From Flavobacteriaceae bacterium (GTDB taxonomy: Bacteria; Bacteroidota; Bacteroidia; Flavobacteriales; Flavobacteriaceae), in NCBI GenBank assembly GCA_947451525.1, contig CANFZM010000008.1:58894-122893 (forward strand): a stretch of DNA of 64,000 nucleotides, written 5' to 3'. Positions 51,362 through 61,038 of this stretch are shown here, piece by piece (position 1 is the first letter of the stretch; each line of letters begins with the position of its first letter). Below the pieces are notes generated by a model. That model worked only from the letters and a program-made list of their open reading frames with translations, was not told the origin of the DNA and searched no databases. Position numbers and translations under genes: made by a program.

Positions 51362-53581
51362 TTAATTTTTATATACTCGTGTTACTTTTTCAATACCATC
51401 AATTTTTTTAATATTGTCCATTAATTTTTTCAAAAAAGTATTGTTTTGCACCACAACTGTTACCTGCCCATTAAAAATACCAGCATCGCCACTTAGCGAA
51501 ATACTCTGAATGTTTACGTGCATTTGGTTGGAAATTACTTTGGTAAGTTCGTTTGTCAATCCTAAAGTGTCCATTCCGGTTATTTTTAAAATGGCTTTAA
51601 ATTCTTGTTGTGATGAATCAATCCATTTGGCTTGCATGATTCGGTAAGCATAATTGGATTGCATTGCAATAGCATTCGGACAATCTTTTTTATGGATTTT
51701 AATTCCTTCGTTAATAGTGACAAATCCAAAAACATCGTCACCAGGAATTGGATTACAGCAGGAAGAAAGTTTGTAGTCTAAACGGTCTTGTTCTTTTCCA
51801 AAAACTAACAAGTCATAGTTACTACTTAATTCTTGTTTGTGAATATCTTCGGGAGCGGAACTTGGAGAACGTTTTATTTTATTTTTAAAGAAGTTAATTA
51901 ACGTATTGCTTTTTTGTGCAGCATAATCTTTTAATTGTTGGTTTTCAATTGCACCTATACCTACACGATAAAATAAATCCAAACTAGTTTTAAGTTTGAA
52001 GAAATTTACTAATTCATTAATAACCGCCTCACTTAAAATAATTTTTAAGTGTTTTAATTTTCGGGTAAGTAATTCTCGTCCTTCTTCGGCTATTTTTTTG
52101 GTATCTTCATTAAGTACGTTTCTAATTTTGGTTTTGGCACGAGAAGTAGTAACATAATCTAGCCAGTTGATGGTTGGCTTTTGGTTAGGGGAGGTGATGA
52201 CCTCTATTTGATCGCCACTTTTTAACTCGTGGTTGAGTTGAACTAGTTTTCCGTTTACACGAGTTCCACGAGTTTTGATTCCAATTTCGGAGTGGATACT
52301 AAAAGCAAAATCCAAGGAAGTAGCGCCTTTTGGCAACGATTTTATTTCTCCTTTCGGAGTGAAGACAAAGATTTCTTTAGCATACAAATTCATTTTAAAA
52401 TCTTCAACAAAATCTACAGCATTAGTTTCGGAATTTTCAAGAGCTTCTTTGAGTAGATTCAACCAAACATCTAAGCCATTTTCTTCAGCAGCTCCTTGTT
52501 TGTATTTGTAATGGGCAGCATACCCTTTTTCGGCAATTTCATCCATACGTTCACTGCGAACCTGAATTTCTACCCATCTTCCTTTTGGTCCCATAACGGT
52601 AATGTGTAGGGCTTCGTATCCGGTAGATTTAGGAGAGGAAATCCAATCTCTTAATCTGCTTGGACTCGGTCTGTAATGATCGGTAACAATGGAGTAAATT
52701 TTCCAAGCCAAGAATTTTTCGTCGTGGGGATTGGATTTATAAATGATTCTAAGGGCAAATTTATCGTAAACTTCATCAAAAGTTACATTTTGCGCTTGCA
52801 TTTTTCTGCGAATGGAATAAATAGATTTTGGTCTTCCTTTAATGATATAATCAATTCCTTCTTCGGTAAGAGTTTTTTTAAGCACATCCGAAACCAATTT
52901 AATGTATTCGTCTTGTTCTTCTTTGGTTTCTTTAATTTTACTTACAATATCATTAAAGATTGCTGGTTCGGTATATTTTAACCCTAAATCTTCTAGTTTG
53001 GTTTTAATGTTATATAATCCAAGTCGGTGTGCAAGAGGAGCATAAATATATAATGTTTCCGATGCAATTTTTACTTGCTTATAGTCGGGCATAGAATCCA
53101 TCGTTTGCATATTGTGCAAACGGTCGGCTATTTTTATTAAGATTACCCTAACATCATCGTTTAGTGTCAATAACATTTTACGGAAATTTTCCGCTTGCAT
53201 CGAGATGTTCATGTCTTTTTTAACCTGAGAAATTTTGGTTAAACCCTCAACTAATTGAGCAATTTTAGGATTAAATTGCTTTTCAATATCTTCAACGGTT
53301 ATAGGAGTATCTTCTACCACATCATGCAATAATGCTGCGGCAATAGCAGTTGGACCTAAACCAATTTCGGAAGCTACAATTTTTGCAACTCCAATAGGAT
53401 GAAATATATAGGCCTCTCCCGATTTTCTTCTTTGGTCTTTATGGGCATCTACAGCAACATCAAATGCTTTCCGAATTAATTTCTTGTCTTCGGGAGTAAG
53501 TGTTTGATAACTAATGCGTAAAAGTTCTTTATATTCTCGTGTTAATGCTTTTTTCTCTTCCTCTAAATTTATCTCTGTCAT
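51362..53581 (-). CDS. RelA/SpoT bifunctional (p)ppGpp synthetase/hydrolase
   Basis: The 739-aa protein has an HD hydrolase domain (ALLHDVVEDTPITVEDI, RLHNMQTMDSM), a synthetase domain (KGRPKSIYSIRRKMQ and STGYEALHITVMGPKGRWVEIQVRS), TGS (FVFTPKGEIKSLPKGATSLDFAFSIH), a zinc-finger-like CCNPIPGDD segment and a C-terminal ACT domain. It controls the stringent response. The HD residues are intact, so hydrolysis is likely. It is upstream of fur. Confidence 0.95.
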   Translation of the reverse strand: MTEINLEEEKKALTREYKELLRISYQTLTPEDKKLIRKAFDVAVDAHKDQRRKSGEAYIFHPIGVAKIVASEIGLGPTAIAAALLHDVVEDTPITVEDIEKQFNPKIAQLVEGLTKISQVKKDMNISMQAENFRKMLLTLNDDVRVILIKIADRLHNMQTMDSMPDYKQVKIASETLYIYAPLAHRLGLYNIKTKLEDLGLKYTEPAIFNDIVSKIKETKEEQDEYIKLVSDVLKKTLTEEGIDYIIKGRPKSIYSIRRKMQAQNVTFDEVYDKFALRIIYKSNPHDEKFLAWKIYSIVTDHYRPSPSRLRDWISSPKSTGYEALHITVMGPKGRWVEIQVRSERMDEIAEKGYAAHYKYKQGAAEENGLDVWLNLLKEALENSETNAVDFVEDFKMNLYAKEIFVFTPKGEIKSLPKGATSLDFAFSIHSEIGIKTRGTRVNGKLVQLNHELKSGDQIEVITSPNQKPTINWLDYVTTSRAKTKIRNVLNEDTKKIAEEGRELLTRKLKHLKIILSEAVINELVNFFKLKTSLDLFYRVGIGAIENQQLKDYAAQKSNTLINFFKNKIKRSPSSAPEDIHKQELSSNYDLLVFGKEQDRLDYKLSSCCNPIPGDDVFGFVTINEGIKIHKKDCPNAIAMQSNYAYRIMQAKWIDSSQQEFKAILKITGMDTLGLTNELTKVISNQMHVNIQSISLSGDAGIFNGQVTVVVQNNTFLKKLMDNIKKIDGIEKVTRVYKN

Positions 53582-53805
53582 GGTAGATTCTTCTATTAGA
53601 TAAAAGTAGAAATAAATATTGAAATCGGACTAATAAAGTAATAAATTTTATAAAAATGATCCTTAATTGTTTTTCAAATTTTAGAGATTTTTTTTGGATT
53701 TTTTTATTTTGATGTATCTTTCCTACGGAAGTTAGAAGTTACTTTTATTAAAGCTATAGGTTAGGCTTATGTTTAAGATTGTACTAATGTCTAAGTTGTA
53801 AAAAA
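53582..53805. other. Intergenic region between spoT and the lpdA terminator
   Basis: This AT-rich stretch contains the presumed spoT promoter (TACTTTTA-like box near 53607) and no convincing gene. Confidence 0.4.
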
Positions 53806-53837
53806 ATAATCCGTTTTGCTTTCACAAAACGGATTAT
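53806..53837 (-). terminator. Terminator of lpdA
   Basis: ATAATCCGTTTTG and CAAAACGGATTAT arms form a 13-bp stem downstream of the minus-strand lpdA gene. Confidence 0.85.
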
Positions 53838-53873
53838 ATATAAATCTTGTACTTCGTAAATCCAATATCGTAC

Positions 53874-55262
53874 TTATAAATGTATTACTTCACCGTAAGC
53901 ATCTGCTACGGCTTCCATAACAGCTTCACTCATAGTAGGGTGGGGGTGAATTGCTTTTAAGATTTCATGACCTGTAGTTTCCAATTTACGAGCTACAACT
54001 GCTTCTGCAATCATATCGGTAACGCCTGCACCAATCATGTGACAACCTAACCATTCGCCATATTTTGCATCAAAAATTACTTTTACAAATCCATCAGGTG
54101 TTCCAGAAGCCTTTGCTTTTCCAGAAGCTGAGAAAGGGAATTTTCCAATTTTTAATTCGTATCCTTTTTCTTTTGCTTGTTTTTCGGTTAAACCAACAGA
54201 AGCAATTTCTGGAGTTGCATAAGTACAACCCGGTACGTTTCCGTAATCAATAGGTTCTACATGTAAACCTGCAATTTTTTCCACACAATTAATTCCTTCT
54301 GCCGAAGCAACATGCGCCAATGCCTGTCCTGGAGTTATATCGCCAATAGCGTAATAACCCGGAACATTGGTTTGATTAAATGCATTTACTAAAATTTTAT
54401 CTCTGTCGGTAGCAATACCTACTTCTTCTAAACCTATGTTTTCGATGTTGGTTTTGATTCCAACAGCCGAAAGTAATATGTCTGCTTCTAGAACTTCTTC
54501 ACCTTTGGCAGTTTTTACGTATGCTTTTACGCCAGCACCAGTAGTATCAATTCGTTCTACCGAAGCATTTGTCATTATTGTAACTCCTGCTTTTTTCATA
54601 GAACGTTCCATTTGTTTTGAAATGTCTTCGTCTTCAACAGGAACAATATTTGGCATGAATTCCACTATAGTAACTTCTGTTCCCATAGCGTTATAAAAAT
54701 GTGCAAATTCCACTCCAATTGCTCCAGAACCGACTATAATTAATTTCTTAGGTTGCGTTGGTAAAGTCATCGCTTGACGGTATCCAATTACTTTTACACC
54801 ATCTTGCGGAAGGTTTGGCAATTCACGAGAACGAGCACCAGTTGCTAGGATAATATGGTCTGCAGAATATTCTGTAACTTTTCCTTCTTTATCAGTAACA
54901 TCCACTTTTTTACCTGGTTTTATTTTACCAAAACCATCAATAACGTCGATTTTATTTTTCTTCATCAAAAATTGAACTCCTTTGCTCATACCGTCTGCAA
55001 CGTCTCTAGAACGTTTAACAACTGCTGTAAAGTCTTTGTCAAATTCTTTAATGGTTAATCCGTAATCAGAAGCGTGTTTTAGGTAATCAAAAACTTGAGC
55101 TGATTTTAAAAGTGCTTTGGTAGGAATACATCCCCAGTTAAGGCATACTCCACCTAGGTTTTCTTTTTCGATAACCGCTACTTTAAAGCCCAATTGCGAA
55201 GCACGGATTGCAGTAACATAACCGCCTGGACCACTTCCTAAAACAATAATATCGTATTTCAT
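53874..55262 (-). CDS. lpdA: Dihydrolipoyl dehydrogenase (E3)
   Basis: The 462-aa flavoprotein reoxidises lipoamide. The FAD motif GSGPGGYVTAIRASQLG, the redox disulphide GGVCLNWGCIPTK, the NAD motif VGSGAIGVEFAHFY and the C-terminal catalytic HPHPTMSEAVMEA are all present. It can serve the E2 component at 22 kb and other lipoyl complexes. Own -7 box at 55297-55304. Confidence 0.96.
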   Translation of the reverse strand: MKYDIIVLGSGPGGYVTAIRASQLGFKVAVIEKENLGGVCLNWGCIPTKALLKSAQVFDYLKHASDYGLTIKEFDKDFTAVVKRSRDVADGMSKGVQFLMKKNKIDVIDGFGKIKPGKKVDVTDKEGKVTEYSADHIILATGARSRELPNLPQDGVKVIGYRQAMTLPTQPKKLIIVGSGAIGVEFAHFYNAMGTEVTIVEFMPNIVPVEDEDISKQMERSMKKAGVTIMTNASVERIDTTGAGVKAYVKTAKGEEVLEADILLSAVGIKTNIENIGLEEVGIATDRDKILVNAFNQTNVPGYYAIGDITPGQALAHVASAEGINCVEKIAGLHVEPIDYGNVPGCTYATPEIASVGLTEKQAKEKGYELKIGKFPFSASGKAKASGTPDGFVKVIFDAKYGEWLGCHMIGAGVTDMIAEAVVARKLETTGHEILKAIHPHPTMSEAVMEAVADAYGEVIHL

Positions 55263-55296
55263 TTTTTGTATGATTTTCTAAAATTAATTGAGATTG

Positions 55297-55304
55297 CAAA
55301 TTTA
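55297..55304 (-). promoter_or_regulatory. -7 box of lpdA
   Basis: On the minus strand this reads TAAATTTG, a perfect match to TANNTTTG, 34 bases before the ATG. Confidence 0.6.
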
Positions 55305-55386
55305 GAAAAAAGATTATAAGTTTAAGTATTTCCTTATAAAAGTTTAAGGTTATAAATGTTTAGGGATTTGTTTCCTAAAAATAAAT

Positions 55387-55926
55387 TTAATAAGTGTAAT
55401 TAAAACCAATGGTGTATCCACCATCCATTCGGTTAAGCGATACATCTACTTTCTTTTTGCTGTAAGGTTTTGTAAATAAATACGAAGTTCCTATACCTAT
55501 AACCGCTCCACTAAGAACATCCCAAGGATAGTGTTTTTGGGCTTGAACTCTGGTATATCCTACATAAGATGCTAAAATGTAGGATGGAATTCCATATTTC
55601 CAACCATATCGTTGTTGAATAAAGGCTGCACCCGAAAAGGCACTTGTGGTATGTCCGGAAGGAAACGAATAATTATCCGATCCATCGGGTCTTTTTTCTA
55701 AAACTATGTGCTTTAAGGCTTGTTGCAAAATTAATCCAGATCCATAAGCCTTAATAAACTGCCAAGTTGGTTTGGTATTATCATCATTCCAAATAAAAGT
55801 AGAGCCAAAAGCAACTGCTGGAATTGCTATTTGCAGAATATCACCACTAGTTGTAATGGTTTTATTTTGTGCATTTGCATTGGAAAAACAAAAAAGAAAA
55901 GCAAAAAAGAAAAGTATTTTTTTCAT
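55387..55926 (-). CDS. Secreted PAP2-family phosphatase, short
   Basis: The 179-aa protein has a signal peptide (NANAQ) and the PAP2 motifs KHIVLEKRP, FPSGHTTS and TRVQAQKHYPWD (catalytic His with flanking Arg/Asp). The C-terminal end (GGYTIGFNYTY) may form a beta-strand. It should dephosphorylate a lipid or polyprenyl pyrophosphate in the periplasm. It lies two bases behind a second PAP2 gene. Confidence 0.9.
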   Translation of the reverse strand: MKKILFFFAFLFCFSNANAQNKTITTSGDILQIAIPAVAFGSTFIWNDDNTKPTWQFIKAYGSGLILQQALKHIVLEKRPDGSDNYSFPSGHTTSAFSGAAFIQQRYGWKYGIPSYILASYVGYTRVQAQKHYPWDVLSGAVIGIGTSYLFTKPYSKKKVDVSLNRMDGGYTIGFNYTY

Positions 55927-55928
55927 GA

Positions 55929-56903
55929 TTAAAATGTAATTGCTGCTCCTGCAACATTAATATTATTATATCGATTAAAACTGTAATTGGTTCTAAATGT
56001 AGTTTTCTTTTTGCCTAAATCTATGTTTTTATCATCTCTAATTATTCTTCTGTTGGCAATAGTTTTTCCCATAACATATCCCATAAAAATTGCCACAGGA
56101 TAATCGGAAGTCCAATGTACTTTTCCACTAACCATGTTAAAAGCTAATACGCTTGCTACAGAATATCCTACTGGTTTGATCCATTTAATTTCAGGATAAT
56201 TGGTAGCTATAATTGTAACCGTTGCAATATATGTTGCCATGTGTCCTGATGGCATAGCATCGTAATTGGGCGTATGCGATTGAAAAGCATGAAAACTCGG
56301 AAAAGGATTCCAAGCACCATTACTAACAGTTGCTTGGTTAGGGCTTTCTCTACCGGTAACGCGTTTTATGGTTTGGTCTACAACTCCTACTGAAAATAAG
56401 GCTTCTACTAATTCGTTGGAAGTATTTAATGCACGGTAATCGTCTTTGCCAATTTTACCAATTCCCCAAAACATTCCGCTTAATAGTAAGGTTGTGCCAC
56501 CATTACCAATATAATATACTGCCGAAGGAAGATTTTGAGGTACAATTGTTAAAAGACCCGCTACTTTTTTATAGTGTGCATCTTCATTCCACAGCCCTAT
56601 TTTTCCGCCAAGAACATCTGCTTCATTGGTTATTTTTTGGTCGAATGGAATAATTGCTAATGTAGATCCAACTGCTAAAGCATCCCATTTTAGATTTTCT
56701 TTTTGTACAGTAAATTTCCCTAAAGCAGCAATGTCTCTAGGAATGTATCGAAACATATCCCACGTTTTAGGTTTTTTAAAACTATAGGATAAATTTTCGT
56801 TGATTTTAATTTTCTGAATTTCAGGACTTAAAGAATCTTTTGTTTGTGAAAGACATACAATAGAAAATAAAAAAAAAGCGAGGCACAATTGTTTTGAACT
56901 CAT
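55929..56903 (-). CDS. Secreted PAP2-family phosphatase, long
   Basis: The 324-aa protein has a signal peptide (VCLSQ), then an N-terminal region of about 80 residues, and PAP2 motifs KRVTGRESPNQ, MPSGHMATY and GKVHWTSDYP. The first motif has an insertion compared with the shorter neighbour, with a PNQATVSNGAWNPFPSFHAF loop. It should be a periplasmic phosphatase. The two-base gap to the short PAP2 gene makes an operon of two related enzymes certain enough. Confidence 0.88.
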   Translation of the reverse strand: MSSKQLCLAFFLFSIVCLSQTKDSLSPEIQKIKINENLSYSFKKPKTWDMFRYIPRDIAALGKFTVQKENLKWDALAVGSTLAIIPFDQKITNEADVLGGKIGLWNEDAHYKKVAGLLTIVPQNLPSAVYYIGNGGTTLLLSGMFWGIGKIGKDDYRALNTSNELVEALFSVGVVDQTIKRVTGRESPNQATVSNGAWNPFPSFHAFQSHTPNYDAMPSGHMATYIATVTIIATNYPEIKWIKPVGYSVASVLAFNMVSGKVHWTSDYPVAIFMGYVMGKTIANRRIIRDDKNIDLGKKKTTFRTNYSFNRYNNINVAGAAITF

Positions 56904-56984
56904 AAAAATGGGGTAAAAAATTGCTGCGAATATAAATCTTTTTAAGAAAAATTTAACTTAATAATACCTTAAATCGATTTTATT

Positions 56985-58739
56985 TTAAAGGGAAGTCGAA
57001 AACTGCGAATCGTATAGCTTTTTATAAAATCCATTTTCTTGAATTACCAATTGGGCATGGGTTCCAGATTCTACAATCTGACCCTTATCCATTACGATTA
57101 TTTTATCTGCTTTTAAGATAGTCGCCAATCGGTGCGCAATAACAATAGAAGTTCTTCCTTGAGTGATAGTTTCAGTTGCTTTTTGGATTAATTCTTCCGA
57201 ATAGGTATCAATAGAAGAAGTCGCTTCATCTAAAATCAAAATACTCGGATTGCTAACATATGCACGAAGAAAAGCAATTAATTGGCGTTGCCCGGAAGAT
57301 AGCATCACACCACGTTCTTTTACATTATAATCATAACCTTCGGGCAAATTCATAATAAAATCATGCACTCCAATTTTTTGGGCTGCAATTATGACTGTCT
57401 CTCTTGTAATTGCAGAATTGTTTAGTGTAATGTTATTTAAAATAGTATCGGCAAAAAGGAAAACATCTTGCAAAACCACCGCTATTTGGGTACGTAAACT
57501 ATCTAATGTAAAGGTGTCAATATTTTGATTATCAACATAAATGGCACCCGAATTAATTTCGTAAAATCGATTCAATAAATTAATAATTGTCGATTTTCCT
57601 GCTCCGGTAGCGCCAACAATAGCAATGGTTTGCCCGGCTTTTACTTCTAATGAAATGCCTTTAAGCACTTCTTCGTCTTTAACATAACTAAAATGCACTT
57701 TATCAAAAACAATATTTCCAGCAAAATGATTGGCAACTACGGTTCCGTTTTCTTGAATTTCTTCATCGGTATCTATAATATCAAAAACCCGATTTGCTGC
57801 AATCATTCCCATTTGCATTTCATTGAATTTATCTGCAATTTGTCGCAACGGATTGAACAACATTCCAATAAACATAGTATATGCCGTCATTTGACCAATA
57901 GTAGTAAATGGATTTCCGTTTAGTATTTGAAATCCACCATAAATTACAATAACTCCTAAGGTTATTGAGGAAATAATATCGGCAATTGGAAAGAAAATAG
58001 AGTTATACAAAATAGTTTTAATCCAAGCTACATTGTGCTTTTGATTGATTTCTTTAAACTTTTCAAATTCAATTTTTTCTCTATTAAAAAGTTGCACGAT
58101 CTTCATTCCAGTAACTCGTTCTTGTACGAAAGTATTTAAATTGGCAACTTGATTTCGAACTTCTTCAAAGGCAACCTGCATCTTCCGTTGAAAAATTCGA
58201 GTGATATAAACCAATATTGGCATGGCCAAAATAACTATAATGGTTAAATGCCAATTCATATAAAACATAACCAGTAAGCACACGAACATTTTCATTAAAT
58301 CACTCATTATCATGAACAATCCCTGACTAAAAATGCGCGCTATTTGTTCAATATCCGAAACCGAACGAGTAACCAACTGCCCAACAGGTGCATTGTCAAA
58401 ATACTTCATCCGAAAGGAAAGCATGTGTTGAAACAATTTAGTTCGAATGTCTTTCACAATATCCTGCCCAAGCCAGTTGGCCCAAAGCACAAAATAATAT
58501 TGCGATAATCCCTCCATTAACAAGGCAATTCCCATAATAACAGCATAGACTAATAATCCCGATTTGTTTCCAGGTTTTATAAAAGTATCTACAGTAATTT
58601 GAAGAAATAGTGGTCGCAACGCAGCAAAAAGCGACAACAAAACCGCAAACCAAATCACACCCCGAAACCTAAAAGTATAGGGTTTAGTGTATTTTAAGAT
58701 ACGTTTAAATAAATTTATGTCGAATGCTTTTGCTTTCAT
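56985..58739 (-). CDS. ABC exporter, fused membrane and ATPase domains
   Basis: The 584-aa half-exporter has six transmembrane helices (first near 30-50, last near 285-300) and a nucleotide-binding domain with VGATGAGKSTIINLL, LSSGQRQLIAFLRAY, ILILDEATSSID and the H-loop IAHRLATI. It belongs to the MsbA/multidrug type and works as a dimer. The ATG at 58739 is used; a TTG (58748) starts the longer frame. The substrate is unknown. Confidence 0.92.
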   Translation of the reverse strand: MKAKAFDINLFKRILKYTKPYTFRFRGVIWFAVLLSLFAALRPLFLQITVDTFIKPGNKSGLLVYAVIMGIALLMEGLSQYYFVLWANWLGQDIVKDIRTKLFQHMLSFRMKYFDNAPVGQLVTRSVSDIEQIARIFSQGLFMIMSDLMKMFVCLLVMFYMNWHLTIIVILAMPILVYITRIFQRKMQVAFEEVRNQVANLNTFVQERVTGMKIVQLFNREKIEFEKFKEINQKHNVAWIKTILYNSIFFPIADIISSITLGVIVIYGGFQILNGNPFTTIGQMTAYTMFIGMLFNPLRQIADKFNEMQMGMIAANRVFDIIDTDEEIQENGTVVANHFAGNIVFDKVHFSYVKDEEVLKGISLEVKAGQTIAIVGATGAGKSTIINLLNRFYEINSGAIYVDNQNIDTFTLDSLRTQIAVVLQDVFLFADTILNNITLNNSAITRETVIIAAQKIGVHDFIMNLPEGYDYNVKERGVMLSSGQRQLIAFLRAYVSNPSILILDEATSSIDTYSEELIQKATETITQGRTSIVIAHRLATILKADKIIVMDKGQIVESGTHAQLVIQENGFYKKLYDSQFSTSL

Positions 58740-58789
58740 TTTTTTCAAGGAAATTCCTTTTTTAGGTCTTGGGTTCTTGGTCTTAATAC

Positions 58790-59542
58790 TTAAATCTTAA
58801 TACTTTTTTCTAAAAAAGGATACTCCACTTTAGTCAAATACAATCCATGCGCTGGAACCGAAAATCCTGCTTTATTGCGGTCTTTGCCTTCAATAATGGT
58901 GGTAAAGTCTTGCAAAGATACTTTTTCTAAACCTATATTTACCATTGTCCCAACAATTGCACGTACCATATTTCTTAAAAAACGATCCGCCGAAATTGTA
59001 AAAACCAATCGGTTATCCTTTTGTTGCCAATGTGCCTTGTATATTTTGCAATTAAAAGTATTCACATCGGTATGCACCTTCGAAAAACATTCAAAATCAA
59101 TGTGATTAAAAAGTATTGTACAAGCCTCATTCATCAAATCAATATTTAAGGAATTAGTATAATACCAAGAGTCGTCACTTTCAAAAGCGTCTTTGGTGGT
59201 GTGAATGTGGTATTCGTAGGTGCGCTTAGTAGCGTCAAATCGTGCATGGGCATCTTCGTGAACTTTATGAATATTCAAAATCGCAATATCCTTTGGCAAA
59301 AACGAATTGAGTTTGTGTATATAATACGGAACGTCAATTTTCTCATCCAAATCGAAATGTGCAAACATTTGTTTGGCATGCACTCCAGCATCGGTTCGGC
59401 CTGCTCCAACCAAATCGATTTCTTTTTTAAAAATAATAGAAAGTGCTTTGTTTAAAGTTTCCTGTACAGAAGTAGCGTTTGGCTGGTATTGCCATCCGTG
59501 GTAGTGGGTTCCTTTGTAAGCAAATTCTAGAAAGTATCTCAT
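58790..59542 (-). CDS. truA: tRNA pseudouridine(38-40) synthase TruA
   Basis: The 250-aa enzyme converts U38-40 of tRNA anticodon arms to pseudouridine. GAGRTDAGVHA holds the catalytic Asp; the N-terminal YFLEFAYKGTHYHGWQYQPNATSVQE and RNMVRAIVGTMV support the call. Its leader (59545-59590) contains an AACCTACAACC-type repeat, between the promoter box at 59611-59618 and the ATG. Confidence 0.95.
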   Translation of the reverse strand: MRYFLEFAYKGTHYHGWQYQPNATSVQETLNKALSIIFKKEIDLVGAGRTDAGVHAKQMFAHFDLDEKIDVPYYIHKLNSFLPKDIAILNIHKVHEDAHARFDATKRTYEYHIHTTKDAFESDDSWYYTNSLNIDLMNEACTILFNHIDFECFSKVHTDVNTFNCKIYKAHWQQKDNRLVFTISADRFLRNMVRAIVGTMVNIGLEKVSLQDFTTIIEGKDRNKAGFSVPAHGLYLTKVEYPFLEKSIKI

Positions 59543-59544
59543 TT

Positions 59545-59590
59545 TTAGGTTGTAGGTTGTGGGATGTAGGTTATAGGTTTTGGGTGTTAG
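59545..59590 (-). repeat. AACCTACAACC repeat in the truA leader
   Basis: Tandem words of the form AACCTACAACC and AACCTATAACC fill the transcript leader of truA, the same type as in the methyltransferase gene. Confidence 0.7.
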
Positions 59591-59610
59591 TTTTTTTATT
59601 TTTACTCGGG

Positions 59611-59618
59611 CAAATTTA
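59611..59618 (-). promoter_or_regulatory. -7 box of truA
   Basis: On the minus strand this reads TAAATTTG, a perfect match to TANNTTTG, 68 bases before the ATG. Confidence 0.55.
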
Positions 59619-59662
59619 CAAAGATTTTAATAGATTAAAGATTTAAAGTTTTTATAAATAAT

Positions 59663-59670
59663 TAACTTTG
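59663..59670 (+). promoter_or_regulatory. -7 box of the phosphoesterase gene
   Basis: TAACTTTG matches TANNTTTG, about 125 bases before the ATG at 59795, so this gene has a long leader. Confidence 0.45.
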
Positions 59671-59794
59671 CGACACATTATTTTTTTTAGAAACTTAAAA
59701 CGAAGTTTTATAATTAGTGGAATATATAGATTCCTTATTTGTGTAAATTAGTGCAATTCATGTAAAAAAACTTAGTGCCTTTGCGGCAAACAAT

Positions 59795-60289
59795 ATGAAG
59801 AAAATCCTTTTACTTTCCGATACCCACAGTCATATAGACGATGTTATATTAAAATATGTAAACCAAGCCGATGAGGTATGGCATGCTGGCGATATTGGCG
59901 ATTTGGTAGTTACCGATACCATAAAAAAATTAAAATCACTTCGAGGAGTTTACGGGAATATTGACGATGACAAAGCCCGAATGGAATTCCCATTAAACAA
60001 CCGTTTTATGTGCGAGGGAGTTGATGTTTGGATCACCCACATTGGCGGTTATCCTGGAAAATACAACCAAGCCGTTCGTGAGGAACTTCGAAACAATCCA
60101 CCTAAATTATTTATCTGCGGACATTCACACATATTAAAGGTGCAATTTGATAAAAGTTTGAATTTACTCCACATGAATCCAGGCGCTTGCGGAATTTATG
60201 GTTTTCACCAAATAAGAACTATGCTTCGTTTTGAGATTGAAGGCGATAAAATTCAGAAATTAGAAGTAGTCGAGATAGGGAAGAAATAG
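59795..60289 (+). CDS. YfcE-type metallophosphoesterase
   Basis: The 164-aa protein has the calcineurin-like set DTHSHIDD, HAGDIGD, GNIDDD and CGHSHI, which bind two metal ions. It resembles small YfcE/MJ0936-type phosphodiesterases. The substrate is unknown. Its single-gene unit ends at a shared terminator. Confidence 0.9.
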   Translation: MKKILLLSDTHSHIDDVILKYVNQADEVWHAGDIGDLVVTDTIKKLKSLRGVYGNIDDDKARMEFPLNNRFMCEGVDVWITHIGGYPGKYNQAVREELRNNPPKLFICGHSHILKVQFDKSLNLLHMNPGACGIYGFHQIRTMLRFEIEGDKIQKLEVVEIGKK

Positions 60290-60383
60290 GCAGTGGTCAG
60301 TGTTCAGTATTCATTGTTCAGTAATAAATATCTTTGAGCAACTTCGTGTTTCCTTTGTGAAACACTAAACTTGACTAAACAAA

Positions 60384-60411
60384 AAAATCCCAAACTTTCG
60401 TTCGGGATTTT
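60384..60411. terminator. Bidirectional terminator
   Basis: AAAATCCC and GGGATTTT arms with a 12-base loop lie between convergent genes. A CAGTGTTCAGTATTCA-type word lies upstream at about 60294-60322. Confidence 0.75.
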
Positions 60412-60440
60412 CTTCGCACTAATAAACTAAGTTTATAGGT

Positions 60441-60854
60441 TTATCTCAATCGGTCCACAGATTTTACGAGATCTTCATCCTTCTTAATAGCCTTGTTGGC
60501 CAAGACTAGAAAAACGATAGAAAAGATAGGTAGAAACATCCCAATACCCTTCTCCGAAACTGCAGGAGTTCCTCCGGATAGATTTAGGGAACGATAAACA
60601 AACAATCCTAATAAAATTAAATTTAATATCATATTCAATCTGTTCAATACAAATTGTTGTTGTCTTTTTTTAAATGTAATAATACTAATTACCGCTAGGG
60701 TAGTGCTTAACCCAAACAAAATTTGATACCCAACAGTGCCCATAAAATAGTATTCCTTGCCATCTGTCATTTTCCATAACGGAAAAACAAACGGAAGAAT
60801 TCCGGCAAGTACAAATACCAAAGCTAAATAGATGGTTTGAATTCGTTGTAACAT
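60441..60854 (-). CDS. DUF4293-family membrane protein
   Basis: The 137-aa protein has four predicted helices (IYLALVFVLAGILPFVFPLW; VGYQILFGLSTTLAVISII; MILNLILLGLFVY; MFLPIFSIVFLVLANKAI), starts MLQRIQTIYL as DUF4293 proteins do, and ends DEDLVKSVDRLR. It is common next to rho in Flavobacteria. Function unknown. Confidence 0.85.
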   Translation of the reverse strand: MLQRIQTIYLALVFVLAGILPFVFPLWKMTDGKEYYFMGTVGYQILFGLSTTLAVISIITFKKRQQQFVLNRLNMILNLILLGLFVYRSLNLSGGTPAVSEKGIGMFLPIFSIVFLVLANKAIKKDEDLVKSVDRLR

Positions 60855-60872
60855 TATTACTTATTTATAGCA

Positions 60873-60880
60873 CAAAAATA
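60873..60880 (-). promoter_or_regulatory. -7 box of the DUF4293 gene
   Basis: On the minus strand this reads TATTTTTG, a perfect match to TANNTTTG, 18 bases before the ATG. Confidence 0.55.
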
Positions 60881-61038
60881 TATTTTCTTTTTATAAAAAA
60901 CTATTGCTTGAATGAAAATTATTCGTATTATTGCAGTAGAAATCCGTAAGTACTTCAAAAACACGGATGTTTCACCCGAAAAAATTTACTACAAATTTGT
61001 ATTGTCACTCAATTACCAAAAAATTTATATAAACATTT